Positions 56,669-64,000 of a stretch of 64,000 nt of DNA are shown one piece after another. Every line of letters starts with the position of its first letter. Within the stretch, counting starts at the first letter, position 1. The stretch covers positions 248,356 through 312,355 of the forward strand of contig NZ_SAWY01000036.1 of the NCBI RefSeq assembly GCF_006439335.1. Reading direction: 5' to 3'. The notes below the pieces were generated by a model that had not been told where the DNA came from, searched no databases, and saw only the letters and a program-made list of their open reading frames with translations. The stretch is from Litorilituus lipolyticus. GTDB lineage: Bacteria > Pseudomonadota > Gammaproteobacteria > Enterobacterales > Alteromonadaceae. A program made the translations under genes and the position numbers.

Positions 56669-58051
56669 ATGAAGTTTGATATTAAAGAAGAGCAACTCAT
56701 CATTAAGCCTTATGAAAATGAAGGCACCATCCAAGTTAGAGAACAAAAAGGTCGTTATCAAGGACTTCGTCGAAAGCTGAGCTGGCTGTTGATGATTATT
56801 TTTATGCTTGTACCTTTTATACCTTATAACGGTCAACAAGCAGTATTACTTGATATAAGCGAACAGCAATTTAGGATTTTTGCTATTACCTTTTGGCCGC
56901 AAGATTTCATCTTTCTGGCAGGAATATTTATGGTGGCAGCTTTTGCTTTGTTTTTTGTTACCGCATGGCTTGGCCGCGTCTGGTGTGGGTACACTTGTCC
57001 ACAAACCATATGGACATTGGCTTATGTCTGGGTAGAGCACCGTATTGAAGGTAATCGTAATAAACGAATTGCCTTAAATAAAAAACCTTGGACGTTAGAA
57101 AAAATTAATAAAAAAGCGCAAAAGCATATTATTTGGTTTTTCATGTCTTTTGTTACTGCCACGACTTTTGTTTCTTACTTTGTTCCTGTGGTCGAGTTAT
57201 ATAGCAATATGCTCTCATTTGAATGGAGCGGTTTAGTGACATTCTGGGTATTTTTCTTTGCCTTATGCACTTATGGTAATGCTGGATTCTTACGCGAAAA
57301 AGTGTGTACGCATATGTGTCCGTACGCGCGCTTTCAATCAGCGATGTTTGATAAAGATACTCTTATAGTGGCTTATGATCCTACTCGCGGTGAAAACCGA
57401 GGAAGAAGAAAGCGTAAGGATGATCCAAAAGAGCTAGGGTTAGGTGATTGTGTCGATTGTAATTTGTGCGTTGAAGTTTGCCCAGTAGGTATTGATATTC
57501 GTAACGGCTTACAATATGAATGCATCAATTGTGCACTATGTGTTGATGCTTGTGACCAAACCATGGACAAATTTGGTTATGAGCAAGGCCTGATTTCATA
57601 CACCAGTGAACAACAACTTACCGGCAAAACTTCACCAAAATTCAGTTATAAATTATTTGGCTATGCTTCTTTTACCTTATTAATAACGGCACTTATGGCC
57701 TTTTGGCTGTATAGTCGCATTCCGTTAGAAGTCTCAGTACTTCGAGATAGAAATGTACTGTATCGGGTTAACTATGAAGGTCACGTAGAGAATATTTATA
57801 CCCTAAAGATCCTGAATAAAAATCAACAAGCATTCCATTACAGCATTAATGTGCAAGGGCTTGACGATGTTAGCGTTAATATACCTGATAGTGTTCTCAT
57901 TGGTGCAGGAAAAATGCTACAAATTCCGGTCACTTTGGCGACAGACGGCTATAATTTGACTAAGAAGATGACAGATATTCGTTTTGTGGTGCAGGCGGTA
58001 GAACAGCCTGAAACTATGCTTGTTAAAGAAACTGTTTTTTTTCGAGATTAA
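56669..58051 (+). CDS. ccoG: cytochrome oxidase accessory protein CcoG (FixG/RdxA)
   Basis: This 460-residue membrane protein has five or so helices, a CGYTCPQTIW motif, and two 4Fe-4S cluster sets (CVDCNLCVEVCPVGIDIRNG, in part, and CINCALCVDACDQ). CcoG reduces Cu(II) for delivery to cbb3 oxidase assembly in other bacteria. The C-terminal ~130 residues form an Ig-like periplasmic domain. Here it heads an operon with norE- and norF-like genes instead of ccoNOPQ. It is probably driven by the sigma-54 promoter. Confidence 0.93.
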   Translation: MKFDIKEEQLIIKPYENEGTIQVREQKGRYQGLRRKLSWLLMIIFMLVPFIPYNGQQAVLLDISEQQFRIFAITFWPQDFIFLAGIFMVAAFALFFVTAWLGRVWCGYTCPQTIWTLAYVWVEHRIEGNRNKRIALNKKPWTLEKINKKAQKHIIWFFMSFVTATTFVSYFVPVVELYSNMLSFEWSGLVTFWVFFFALCTYGNAGFLREKVCTHMCPYARFQSAMFDKDTLIVAYDPTRGENRGRRKRKDDPKELGLGDCVDCNLCVEVCPVGIDIRNGLQYECINCALCVDACDQTMDKFGYEQGLISYTSEQQLTGKTSPKFSYKLFGYASFTLLITALMAFWLYSRIPLEVSVLRDRNVLYRVNYEGHVENIYTLKILNKNQQAFHYSINVQGLDDVSVNIPDSVLIGAGKMLQIPVTLATDGYNLTKKMTDIRFVVQAVEQPETMLVKETVFFRD

Positions 58052-58079
58052 CGAGTCAAATTTCTGAGGAAGTCAATTC

Positions 58080-58733
58080 ATGACCGTTTCAAATGTTGCC
58101 AGTGAGCAATTTGTTGGGCAGGCAGAAGAAACCTTTTATCTAAACGGTAGTGGCAGTGTCACTACCGAGCCTGAAACCTTAAAGAAAATACCGGGTAATA
58201 AGGCTGTTTGGGTAGGTATTTTTGCCGAGCTATCAGAGTTTGCTGTTTTCTTTATCGCTTATTTTATTGCCAAGGCGCATAACCCCATTGAGTTTGAACA
58301 AGGGCCACTTGCCTTGAATACGTTAGCGGGAACGTTAAACACCTTTGCCTTAATTACCAGCAGTTACTTTGTAGCTAAGTCGTTAGCAGCTATTCGCGTC
58401 AATGATCCACAAAAAAGTATACGTTGTTTAAGCTATGCGGTGTGCTGCGGCGCGCTATATTTACTGATCAAGTTTTGGGAATACCACTGGAATGTCGACC
58501 ATGGCATTCATGCTGATACTAATAGCTTTTTCAGTATGTATTACTACATGACCTTCAACCATTTAATTCATGTGTCGTGGGCAACTTTGAGTTTGCTGTG
58601 GGCAATTTCACAAATTAAAGTTGGTAACTACACTCAGCAGCGCCATGTCGGCTTAACGGCTATTGCCTGTTATTGGCACATGGTTGATTTAGCGTGGGTG
58701 ATTATATTTCCATTGCTGTATGTTTTACGTTAG
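58080..58733 (+). CDS. norE: NorE-like haem-copper oxidase subunit III protein
   Basis: A 217-residue protein with five or six helices related to cytochrome c oxidase subunit III. It has the conserved KAVWVGIFAELSEFAVFFIA, and CYWHMVDLAWVIIFPLLYVL at the end. NorE accompanies nitric oxide reductase in other bacteria and improves its activity. No norB or norC is in the window, so its partner is unseen. GAGGAAG precedes the ATG, 28 bases after ccoG. Confidence 0.85.
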   Translation: MTVSNVASEQFVGQAEETFYLNGSGSVTTEPETLKKIPGNKAVWVGIFAELSEFAVFFIAYFIAKAHNPIEFEQGPLALNTLAGTLNTFALITSSYFVAKSLAAIRVNDPQKSIRCLSYAVCCGALYLLIKFWEYHWNVDHGIHADTNSFFSMYYYMTFNHLIHVSWATLSLLWAISQIKVGNYTQQRHVGLTAIACYWHMVDLAWVIIFPLLYVLR

Positions 58734-58742
58734 GAGTCGATG

Positions 58743-59024
58743 ATGACATTAGATAAATTAGATATTACTTGGCTTATTTTACTGACGATTACAATGGCTA
58801 ATGCTTTGGTGGCAGAAACAGCTGAACCTCATTTAGTGATAACGGCTATTATCTGCTTTTCAATTGCCTATAAAGGTCGTCGTATAATTGATAACTTTAT
58901 GGAGTTAGCTCATGCCAATGACACCATTAAAAAGTTGATGCGAGCTTACTTTTATATCTTTCCTGCGCTGATTTTTTTAACAGATGCTTTTTCAACACAG
59001 TTGGCGGCATTAACGACGTTATAG
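58743..59024 (+). CDS. norF: NorF/cytochrome oxidase subunit IV-like protein
   Basis: This 93-residue protein has three helices (TWLILLTITMANALVAETA, LVITAIICFSIAYKG and FYIFPALIFLTDAFS), the pattern of NorF and prokaryotic oxidase subunit IV. It follows norE by nine bases. Of two tandem ATGs, the second is better spaced from AGGAG. Its function is to support NorE in nitric oxide reduction, by family. Confidence 0.75.
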   Translation: MTLDKLDITWLILLTITMANALVAETAEPHLVITAIICFSIAYKGRRIIDNFMELAHANDTIKKLMRAYFYIFPALIFLTDAFSTQLAALTTL

Positions 59025-59111
59025 CTAGAGTGTCACTTGCAGTTGCATGACGATAAGGGTAGATTGATGGGCTAACGCAGAGGATTACATAATAATAAAG
59101 GAATAGTATCA

Positions 59112-60086
59112 ATGCCCTTACTCGAAGAATTAGTTACAAACCCAACACTTTGGTTGACCATAGTCATTTTATATACCTTAAAAAAAGGTATCTATTTTGT
59201 TCCGCAAAATCGCGGCTATGTGGTTTACACTCTTGGTAAATACAGCAAGACATTATCAGCAGGTCTTAATTTCATCATACCTTATGTGCAGTCGATTGCT
59301 GCCGATAGAAACTTAAAAGAGCAATCGTTGGAAATTACTTCACAGCCTGCTATCACCAAAGATAATATCACCTTAGAAATTGATGGTATTTTGTTTATGA
59401 AAGTTACTGATGCAGCGGCTGCAACAAACAATATCACTGATTACAAAGTCTCGGTTACGCAGCTTGCTATGACAACAATGCGTAATGCTATAGGTTCTAT
59501 GGAATTAGATGAGTGTTTTCAAAACCGTGATGGAATAAATGCACAAATTCTGTCAGCGATGACAGAAGCGACAGAGCCGTGGGGTGTCATGGTGACGCGT
59601 TACGAAATTAAGGATATAACACCGCCGCAAAGTATTCGCGAAGATATGGAAAAGCAAATGACCGCAGAGCGTGAAAAACGTTCTGTTATCTTAACGGCAG
59701 AGGGTGTTAAAACGGCTGCAATTACTGAGGCCGAAGGTCAAAAGAGAGCGCGAGTACTTGATGCGGAAGCTGCTAAAGCTGAACAAGTCTTAGCAGCTGA
59801 GGCGACCAAAGAATCTCAAATACTTGAGGCGACAGGTAAGGCAGAGGCTATTCGCTTAGTTGCCGAAGCTGATGCATCTGCACTTGATGTTATTGGTAAA
59901 TCAGCCAGCACTTCTGAAGGCAAATCTGCGGTAACCCTGACACTTGCGCAAGACGCTATTACCGCACATCAAGCCATTGCCAATGAAAGTACTGTGGTAC
60001 TCACTGATGGGAAAACCGGTGAAAATGTTGCTAATACGGTTGCTCAAGCCATTGCCGTGTCTAGTAGCTTAAAGTTACCTAATTAG
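59112..60086 (+). CDS. paraslipin/QmcA-like SPFH protein
   Basis: The 324-residue protein has a short N-terminal membrane segment, then a Band 7 domain (QNRGYVVYTLGKYSKTLSAG; ITKDNITLEIDGILFMKVTD). A long Ala/Glu-rich coiled coil follows (AAKAEQVLAAEATKESQILE). Such proteins form membrane assemblies and pair with NfeD. AAGGA precedes the ATG. It starts 87 bases after norF and may or may not be in the same transcript. It is not closely similar to the prohibitin-like gene at 32521. Confidence 0.88.
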   Translation: MPLLEELVTNPTLWLTIVILYTLKKGIYFVPQNRGYVVYTLGKYSKTLSAGLNFIIPYVQSIAADRNLKEQSLEITSQPAITKDNITLEIDGILFMKVTDAAAATNNITDYKVSVTQLAMTTMRNAIGSMELDECFQNRDGINAQILSAMTEATEPWGVMVTRYEIKDITPPQSIREDMEKQMTAEREKRSVILTAEGVKTAAITEAEGQKRARVLDAEAAKAEQVLAAEATKESQILEATGKAEAIRLVAEADASALDVIGKSASTSEGKSAVTLTLAQDAITAHQAIANESTVVLTDGKTGENVANTVAQAIAVSSSLKLPN

Positions 60087-60116
60087 TCCTCGCTATTTGG
60101 AGGTTTCGGAGCATCT

Positions 60117-60575
60117 ATGGAATATTTTTTAGAAAATCATCATCATTTATGGTTTTTAATTGCGGGCATTAGTTTCATTATAGAGCTAAGTATTATGGGG
60201 TTAAGCGGCCCACTACTGTTCTTTGCTATCGCCAGTGTTATTACCGGTATTTTAGTAACAGCAGGCGTGTTAACTAGTTGGCAAATGGAAATCCTTTCGG
60301 TGGGTATAGTTTCTGCACTGACCGCGTTAGTTTTATGGAAGCCTTTAAAGAACCTGCAAAATTCACGAAGTAAGACTGATACTTCAAGCGATATGATTGG
60401 TTTAAAGGTACCGATAACAACAGATATTACTGCAACCTCAGGCAACATTCGCTATTCAGGTATTAATTGGAACGCCCGATTAGCTGATGATGCGAGTGTT
60501 GATGTCATTCCCTCAGCGCAGCAATGTCAAATAGTGGCAGTATCGGGCAATACCATGTTGGTAAAACCTGTGTAA
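60117..60575 (+). CDS. NfeD-family membrane protein
   Basis: At 152 residues, it has three helices and a C-terminal OB-fold domain (GLKVPITTDITATSGNIRYS; WNARLADDASVDVIPSAQQC), as in short NfeD proteins. These are functional partners of stomatin/paraslipin proteins and are nearly always adjacent to them, as here (30 bases). TTGGAGG is close to the start. A bidirectional terminator follows 20 bases after the stop. Confidence 0.9.
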   Translation: MEYFLENHHHLWFLIAGISFIIELSIMGLSGPLLFFAIASVITGILVTAGVLTSWQMEILSVGIVSALTALVLWKPLKNLQNSRSKTDTSSDMIGLKVPITTDITATSGNIRYSGINWNARLADDASVDVIPSAQQCQIVAVSGNTMLVKPV

Positions 60576-60595
60576 ATCAATATGAGATAAATATT

Positions 60596-60630
60596 AAAAA
60601 GCCTATTAGTAAATTAATAGGCTTTTTTTT
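60596..60630. terminator. bidirectional rho-independent terminator
   Basis: AAAAAGCCTATTA pairs with TAATAGGCTTTTTTTT around a six-base loop. It stands between the convergent nfeD and FKBP genes and has a T-run on both strands. Confidence 0.92.
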
Positions 60631-60645
60631 GGGGCTAGTTTCAAG

Positions 60646-61485
60646 TTAATGTTTATTGCTGGCTATTTCTTTTTTGATTTTTTCAATCATTGAAAGGCCG
60701 AATTCACTTTGTGGATTTAATTTAACAGATTGTTGAAAAGCTTTTAAAGATTGTTCTTTTTGATTGTTTTGATAATAACCATCAGCTAATGAATCCCATA
60801 CGTTCCATGAGTTGGGATAGGCTAAGCTATTTATTTCAAATACGGCAACCGCCTCGTTTAATAAGCCTCTTTTTAATAGGGTGTAACCATAACCGTTCAA
60901 AACATTTTCGCGAAAACTGTATTGCTCAAAAGCTGTTGCTTTTAAGTGATGGTATTGATTTTTAGCTGCGGCTAAGCCTTTTGTTTTTATGGCTTCGTCC
61001 AAAACAATGGTGATATCTTGTTTAGGCTCACCAACTGACATGACTTCATAATCAAAGATGAGTGTTGCATTGGGTGGTATAGAGTTTTCAATACCTTTGT
61101 CGCCATAGGCTAAATTGGGCGGTACGATGAGTTTATAACGATCACCAACGCGCATTTTTAACAGTGCTTCTTCAGCTCCAGCAATGACTTGTCGTTTCCC
61201 TGTGATGAAATAAAAAGGCTCTGTGTCTCGTGAGCTTCCAAATGATTCACCCGTTGATTGTAAAAAGCCAGTCCAATGAAAGGCGACTTCTTTGTTTAAT
61301 TCAACAGCAGCACCTTGTCCTGACTTGATTACGCCATACTGCAAACCACTTTCAGTAGTAATGAGCTTGGCTACGCTAGGTATTTCTGCTTTAGCCGCTT
61401 GTATAATGGGGCTAGTTAAGCAAGCAAGTAAAGTAACTGTGGTAAATAGTATTATGGTTCTGGCTAACTTCATGGAAAATCTCAT
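60646..61485 (-). CDS. periplasmic FKBP-type prolyl isomerase with TPR domain
   Basis: The N-terminus is a signal peptide with possible lipidation site (TLLACLTSPIIQAA). Residues ~40-150 are an FKBP domain (EVAFHWTGFLQSTGESFGSS, GAEEALLKMRVGDRYKLIVPP, in part, NLAYGDKG). A C-terminal TPR region (~180-275: EAVAVFEINSLAYPNSWNVW, SLKAFQQSVKLNPQSEFG) follows. It likely assists protein folding in the periplasm. The fusion of FKBP with TPR repeats is uncommon. If ATG 61473 were used, the protein would start MKLARTII. Confidence 0.85.
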   Translation of the reverse strand: MRFSMKLARTIILFTTVTLLACLTSPIIQAAKAEIPSVAKLITTESGLQYGVIKSGQGAAVELNKEVAFHWTGFLQSTGESFGSSRDTEPFYFITGKRQVIAGAEEALLKMRVGDRYKLIVPPNLAYGDKGIENSIPPNATLIFDYEVMSVGEPKQDITIVLDEAIKTKGLAAAKNQYHHLKATAFEQYSFRENVLNGYGYTLLKRGLLNEAVAVFEINSLAYPNSWNVWDSLADGYYQNNQKEQSLKAFQQSVKLNPQSEFGLSMIEKIKKEIASNKH

Positions 61486-61623
61486 TATGTTTATACAAGG
61501 GCCGTTGTCGAGAGAATATTAGAAATTAGGTATATTGTATACTGTTTTTGGTGGGTGTATTTTTTATTTGGCGCCGTGAAGTGGCTTATAAATGGGGTAT
61601 TTGCTGATTACTGGTATAAAAAG

Positions 61624-61652
61624 AAAAAAGGCCTAACCTAACGTTAGACCTT
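61624..61652 (-). terminator. proBA terminator
   Basis: On the minus strand AAGGTCTAAC pairs, with one mismatch, with GTTAGGCCTT, then a T-rich run follows. It lies 30 bases after the proA stop. Confidence 0.8.
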
Positions 61653-61683
61653 CTCAGAAAAAGTAAAATATAACTTATAGTGT

Positions 61684-62940
61684 TTACGGCCTTACTTGTC
61701 CGTCACCAAGTACCACGAATTTTTCAGTGGTTAAAGAAGCAAGTCCCATAGGTCCATATGCATGTAACTTGCTGGTAGATATACCAATTTCTGAACCTAA
61801 ACCTAATTGACCGCCATCAGAAAACCTTGAAGAGGCATTAACCATAACTACTGATGAATTGATTTGGCGGATAAACTTCTGCGCTCTGGAAGTATCTTGA
61901 CTGACAATTACTTCAGTATGATCAGAAGTATATTCATTAATGTGTTTAATCGCATCATCAAATGAACTAACGACTTTAATAGCAATTTCTTGGGCTAGGT
62001 ACTCTGCATGGTAATCTTCTATGCTCGCTTGTTCTGCATTTTTGAAAAACTTAATGCTGTTGTCGCAAGCGTGTATTTTAACCTGCGCAGCATCAGCTAG
62101 TGCTTTTGCCGCAAGTGGCAAAAACTCATTTGCAATATCTTGATGTACTAATAAGGTTTCAATCGCATTACAGGCACTTGGTCTTTGGGTTTTGCCATTA
62201 ATAAGAATATCGATAGCTTTGTTTAATGCAGCATATTTATCGATAAATAAGTGACATACCCCTTTGAAATGCTGAATTACTGGTATTTGACTATTTTCTG
62301 TAACATAGCGGATAAGTCCTTCGCCACCACGTGGAATAACCAGATCAATAGAGTCGCGCTGCTTAAGTAATAACTCAATAACTTCACGGCTAGTATCAGG
62401 GATTACAGAGACAATATTCTTATCAATGTCTTGGCTATCGAGCACATCATGTAAACATTGAGCAAGGGCTAAATTACTATGAATAGCTTCTGAACCGCCA
62501 CGTAGAATGACGGCATTGCCTGATTTGATACATAAAGCCGCAGCCTCTGCAGTAACATTCGGTCTTGCTTCATAAATCATGGCAATAACACCTAGTGGAA
62601 TACGCATTTTTCCAACTTGCATACCATTAGGGCGAAGCGATAAGTTAGCGATATCGCCAACAGGGTCGCTAAGGCTCGTTATTTCCCTGATGGCATTGCT
62701 GATATCACTCACGCGCTCGGGCGTTAATAATAATCTATCTAGCATGGCTGCTGATAAACCTTTAGCTTCACCTGCCGCAATATCTTTGCTGTTCTCATTA
62801 ATGATTATATCTGCTTGTGCTTCAATGGCATCAGCCATCGCATTTAACAGCGCATTTTTCTCTATTGTTGTTAATTGTGCGGCAACTCGGCTGGCAATTT
62901 TGCTGCCTTTGGCCATGTTATCCATAGAAAATGAAGTCAT
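61684..62940 (-). CDS. proA: gamma-glutamyl phosphate reductase
   Basis: The enzyme reduces gamma-glutamyl phosphate to the semialdehyde in proline synthesis. Its 418 residues (417 in E. coli) include the substrate loop MIYEARPNVTAEAAALCIKS, catalytic Cys in KTQRPSACNAIETLLVH, and SSRFSDGGQLGLGSEIGIST. It follows proB by 23 bases, forming the proBA operon, with a terminator after it. Confidence 0.96.
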   Translation of the reverse strand: MTSFSMDNMAKGSKIASRVAAQLTTIEKNALLNAMADAIEAQADIIINENSKDIAAGEAKGLSAAMLDRLLLTPERVSDISNAIREITSLSDPVGDIANLSLRPNGMQVGKMRIPLGVIAMIYEARPNVTAEAAALCIKSGNAVILRGGSEAIHSNLALAQCLHDVLDSQDIDKNIVSVIPDTSREVIELLLKQRDSIDLVIPRGGEGLIRYVTENSQIPVIQHFKGVCHLFIDKYAALNKAIDILINGKTQRPSACNAIETLLVHQDIANEFLPLAAKALADAAQVKIHACDNSIKFFKNAEQASIEDYHAEYLAQEIAIKVVSSFDDAIKHINEYTSDHTEVIVSQDTSRAQKFIRQINSSVVMVNASSRFSDGGQLGLGSEIGISTSKLHAYGPMGLASLTTEKFVVLGDGQVRP

Positions 62941-62963
62941 TTATTTGTCTCTTGAGCTTTTAT

Positions 62964-64000
62964 TTAAGTCTTTGTGTTGTTGCGTTCATTGCTTATTAAC
63001 ACCATATCGTCACGATGTACTACAACATCACCTAAGTCATGGCCTAAAATGCCATCGATTTCATCGCTGTGCTTGCCCATGATACGTTTAAGATCATGGT
63101 AACTGTACAAGCTAATACCTTTGGCAATAATACGCTTACTTTGCCCATCGATTAATTCAATGGTGTCGCCGGCTTTAAAGTTATTCGCCACTTCTTGGAT
63201 GCCAGAAGGCAGTAATGATGCACCTTTATTGATCAGCGCATTAACCGCGCCAGCATCCAGAATAATTTGACCACGACTCTTTAATGTATGCTTTAACCAA
63301 TGCTTTTTCGCTGTGATAATGTCTTTGTCAGCAGCAAAGCGGGTACCAGGATTGACTTTATTTAATAATGAAGCGAATACTTGGCTTTTGGTACCGTTGA
63401 CGATGTAAGTATTAATACCGTGCTCAACAGCCTTTTCAGCCGCTTGGATTTTTGTTTTCATGCCTCCGGTAGCAAGATGATTACGACTCGTTCCTGCCAT
63501 GGCGTATATTTCATCAGTAATTTCATTAATTTCTGGGATAAGTTGTGCATCGTCATTTACTTTTGGATCTTTGGTAAATACACCATCAATATCGCTTAGA
63601 ATAAATAGACTATCTGCTTCACATACCTGTGCGACCAGTGCTGCTAAATTGTCATTATCACCTACGGTTAAATCGTCCGTAGTCACAGTGTCATTTTCAT
63701 TCACAATAGGTAAAACGCCATTCGCTAACTGAATATTAATCGTTTGCTTAATGCTAATAAAACGTTCTCGGTCGGCTAAATCACTCTGTGTTATTAAGAT
63801 TTGACTACAGGGGTTATCAAAAAAGCGTTGCCAGTTAGCCATCATTTGCATTTGCCCAACAGAAGCCATTGCTTTTTTAGTGGCAACCGATAATTTAGGG
63901 GAGCCATGATGGATTAAACTACGTCCGGCGGCTACACCACCTGACGAGACTAAGATAATTTCTTTACCTTGATGTTGGCAATTAGTGATAAATTGTGCGA
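62964..64000 (-). CDS. proB: glutamate 5-kinase (5' end outside window)
   Basis: The visible 344 residues run from the window edge (first full codon at 63998) to the stop. The true start lies off the end; E. coli ProB has 367 residues, so ~20 or more are missing. The kinase part has VSSGGVAAGR and ENDTVTTDDLTVGDNDNLAA, and the C-terminal ~80 residues are a PUA domain (RGQIILDAGAVNALINKGAS). It makes gamma-glutamyl phosphate for ProA and is subject to proline feedback in the family. The ATG at 63869 is internal, not the start. Confidence 0.95.
   Translation of the reverse strand, partial: AQFITNCQHQGKEIILVSSGGVAAGRSLIHHGSPKLSVATKKAMASVGQMQMMANWQRFFDNPCSQILITQSDLADRERFISIKQTINIQLANGVLPIVNENDTVTTDDLTVGDNDNLAALVAQVCEADSLFILSDIDGVFTKDPKVNDDAQLIPEINEITDEIYAMAGTSRNHLATGGMKTKIQAAEKAVEHGINTYIVNGTKSQVFASLLNKVNPGTRFAADKDIITAKKHWLKHTLKSRGQIILDAGAVNALINKGASLLPSGIQEVANNFKAGDTIELIDGQSKRIIAKGISLYSYHDLKRIMGKHSDEIDGILGHDLGDVVVHRDDMVLISNERNNTKT

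Noticed and set aside
62579..63082. Plus-strand 167-codon frame antisense to proA/proB
   Set aside because: It runs opposite two well-conserved enzymes; its length is a by-product of their codon pattern.
1..64000. CRISPR array, prophage, toxin-antitoxin pair or defence island
   Set aside because: I found no regularly spaced repeats, no integrase or phage structural genes, and no recognisable toxin-antitoxin or restriction genes.

Overview
The window is AT-rich chromosomal DNA from a marine gammaproteobacterium. Gene content and protein style fit the Alteromonadales, most like Colwellia or Thalassotalea: a complete ilvGMEDA cluster with divergent ilvY/ilvC, a DUF3718-type secreted protein, many GGDEF, PAS and Cache signalling proteins, and CcoG/NorEF-type respiration genes. 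The genus is inferred from gene character, not from a search. I saw no tRNA, rRNA, CRISPR array, prophage or full insertion sequence. I did see two copies of a small non-autonomous (MITE-like) repeat.

Layout. 0-9 kb: accessory genes (secreted proteins, an AraC regulator with a membrane domain, a CadC/ToxR-like regulator with a beta-propeller, a class-C beta-lactamase-fold hydrolase). 9-15 kb: a large DUF2339 membrane protein, a membrane-anchored XRE regulator, and GNAT and arylamine acetyltransferases. 14.8-15.2 kb: MITE copy 1, then a 28-bp perfect palindrome. 15.2-19.3 kb: an arsenic operon encoding an ArsC-ArsR fusion, ACR3, GAPDH and ArsJ. 19.3-26 kb, minus strand: a hybrid histidine kinase, a 7TM-DISM diguanylate cyclase and small hypotheticals. 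26.2-31.2 kb: an RND efflux pump with its adaptor and TetR regulator. 31.3-33.5 kb: acylphosphatase, small membrane proteins and a prohibitin-like protein.

33.6-40.3 kb, minus strand: ilvG-ilvM-ilvE-ilvD-ilvA behind an unlisted leader peptide gene (ilvL) and a classical attenuator. MITE copy 2 lies upstream, followed by comM (40.8 kb), ilvY and ilvC (42.3-44.9 kb). With ilvC these genes give the whole isoleucine/valine pathway. 45-47.5 kb: a TauE-like exporter, a phospholipase A2-like secreted protein, a DUF3365 haem protein and a small acidic secreted protein.

47.5-54.8 kb, minus strand: a three-gene signalling operon made of a condensation/CAT-fold protein, a 1683-residue Ser/Thr kinase-AAA-GAF-GGDEF protein and a periplasmic solute-binding-like protein. 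55-59 kb: a PAS-type sigma-54 activator next to ccoG-norE-norF. A sigma-54 promoter precedes ccoG, and three copies of one 14-bp palindrome lie in front of the regulator and upstream of that promoter. 59-60.6 kb: paraslipin and NfeD. 60.6-64 kb: an FKBP-TPR protein, proA, and proB running off the window end.

The strongest candidates for undescribed biology are the sigma-54/palindrome/CcoG-NorEF circuit and the kinase-GGDEF operon with its acyltransferase-fold partner.
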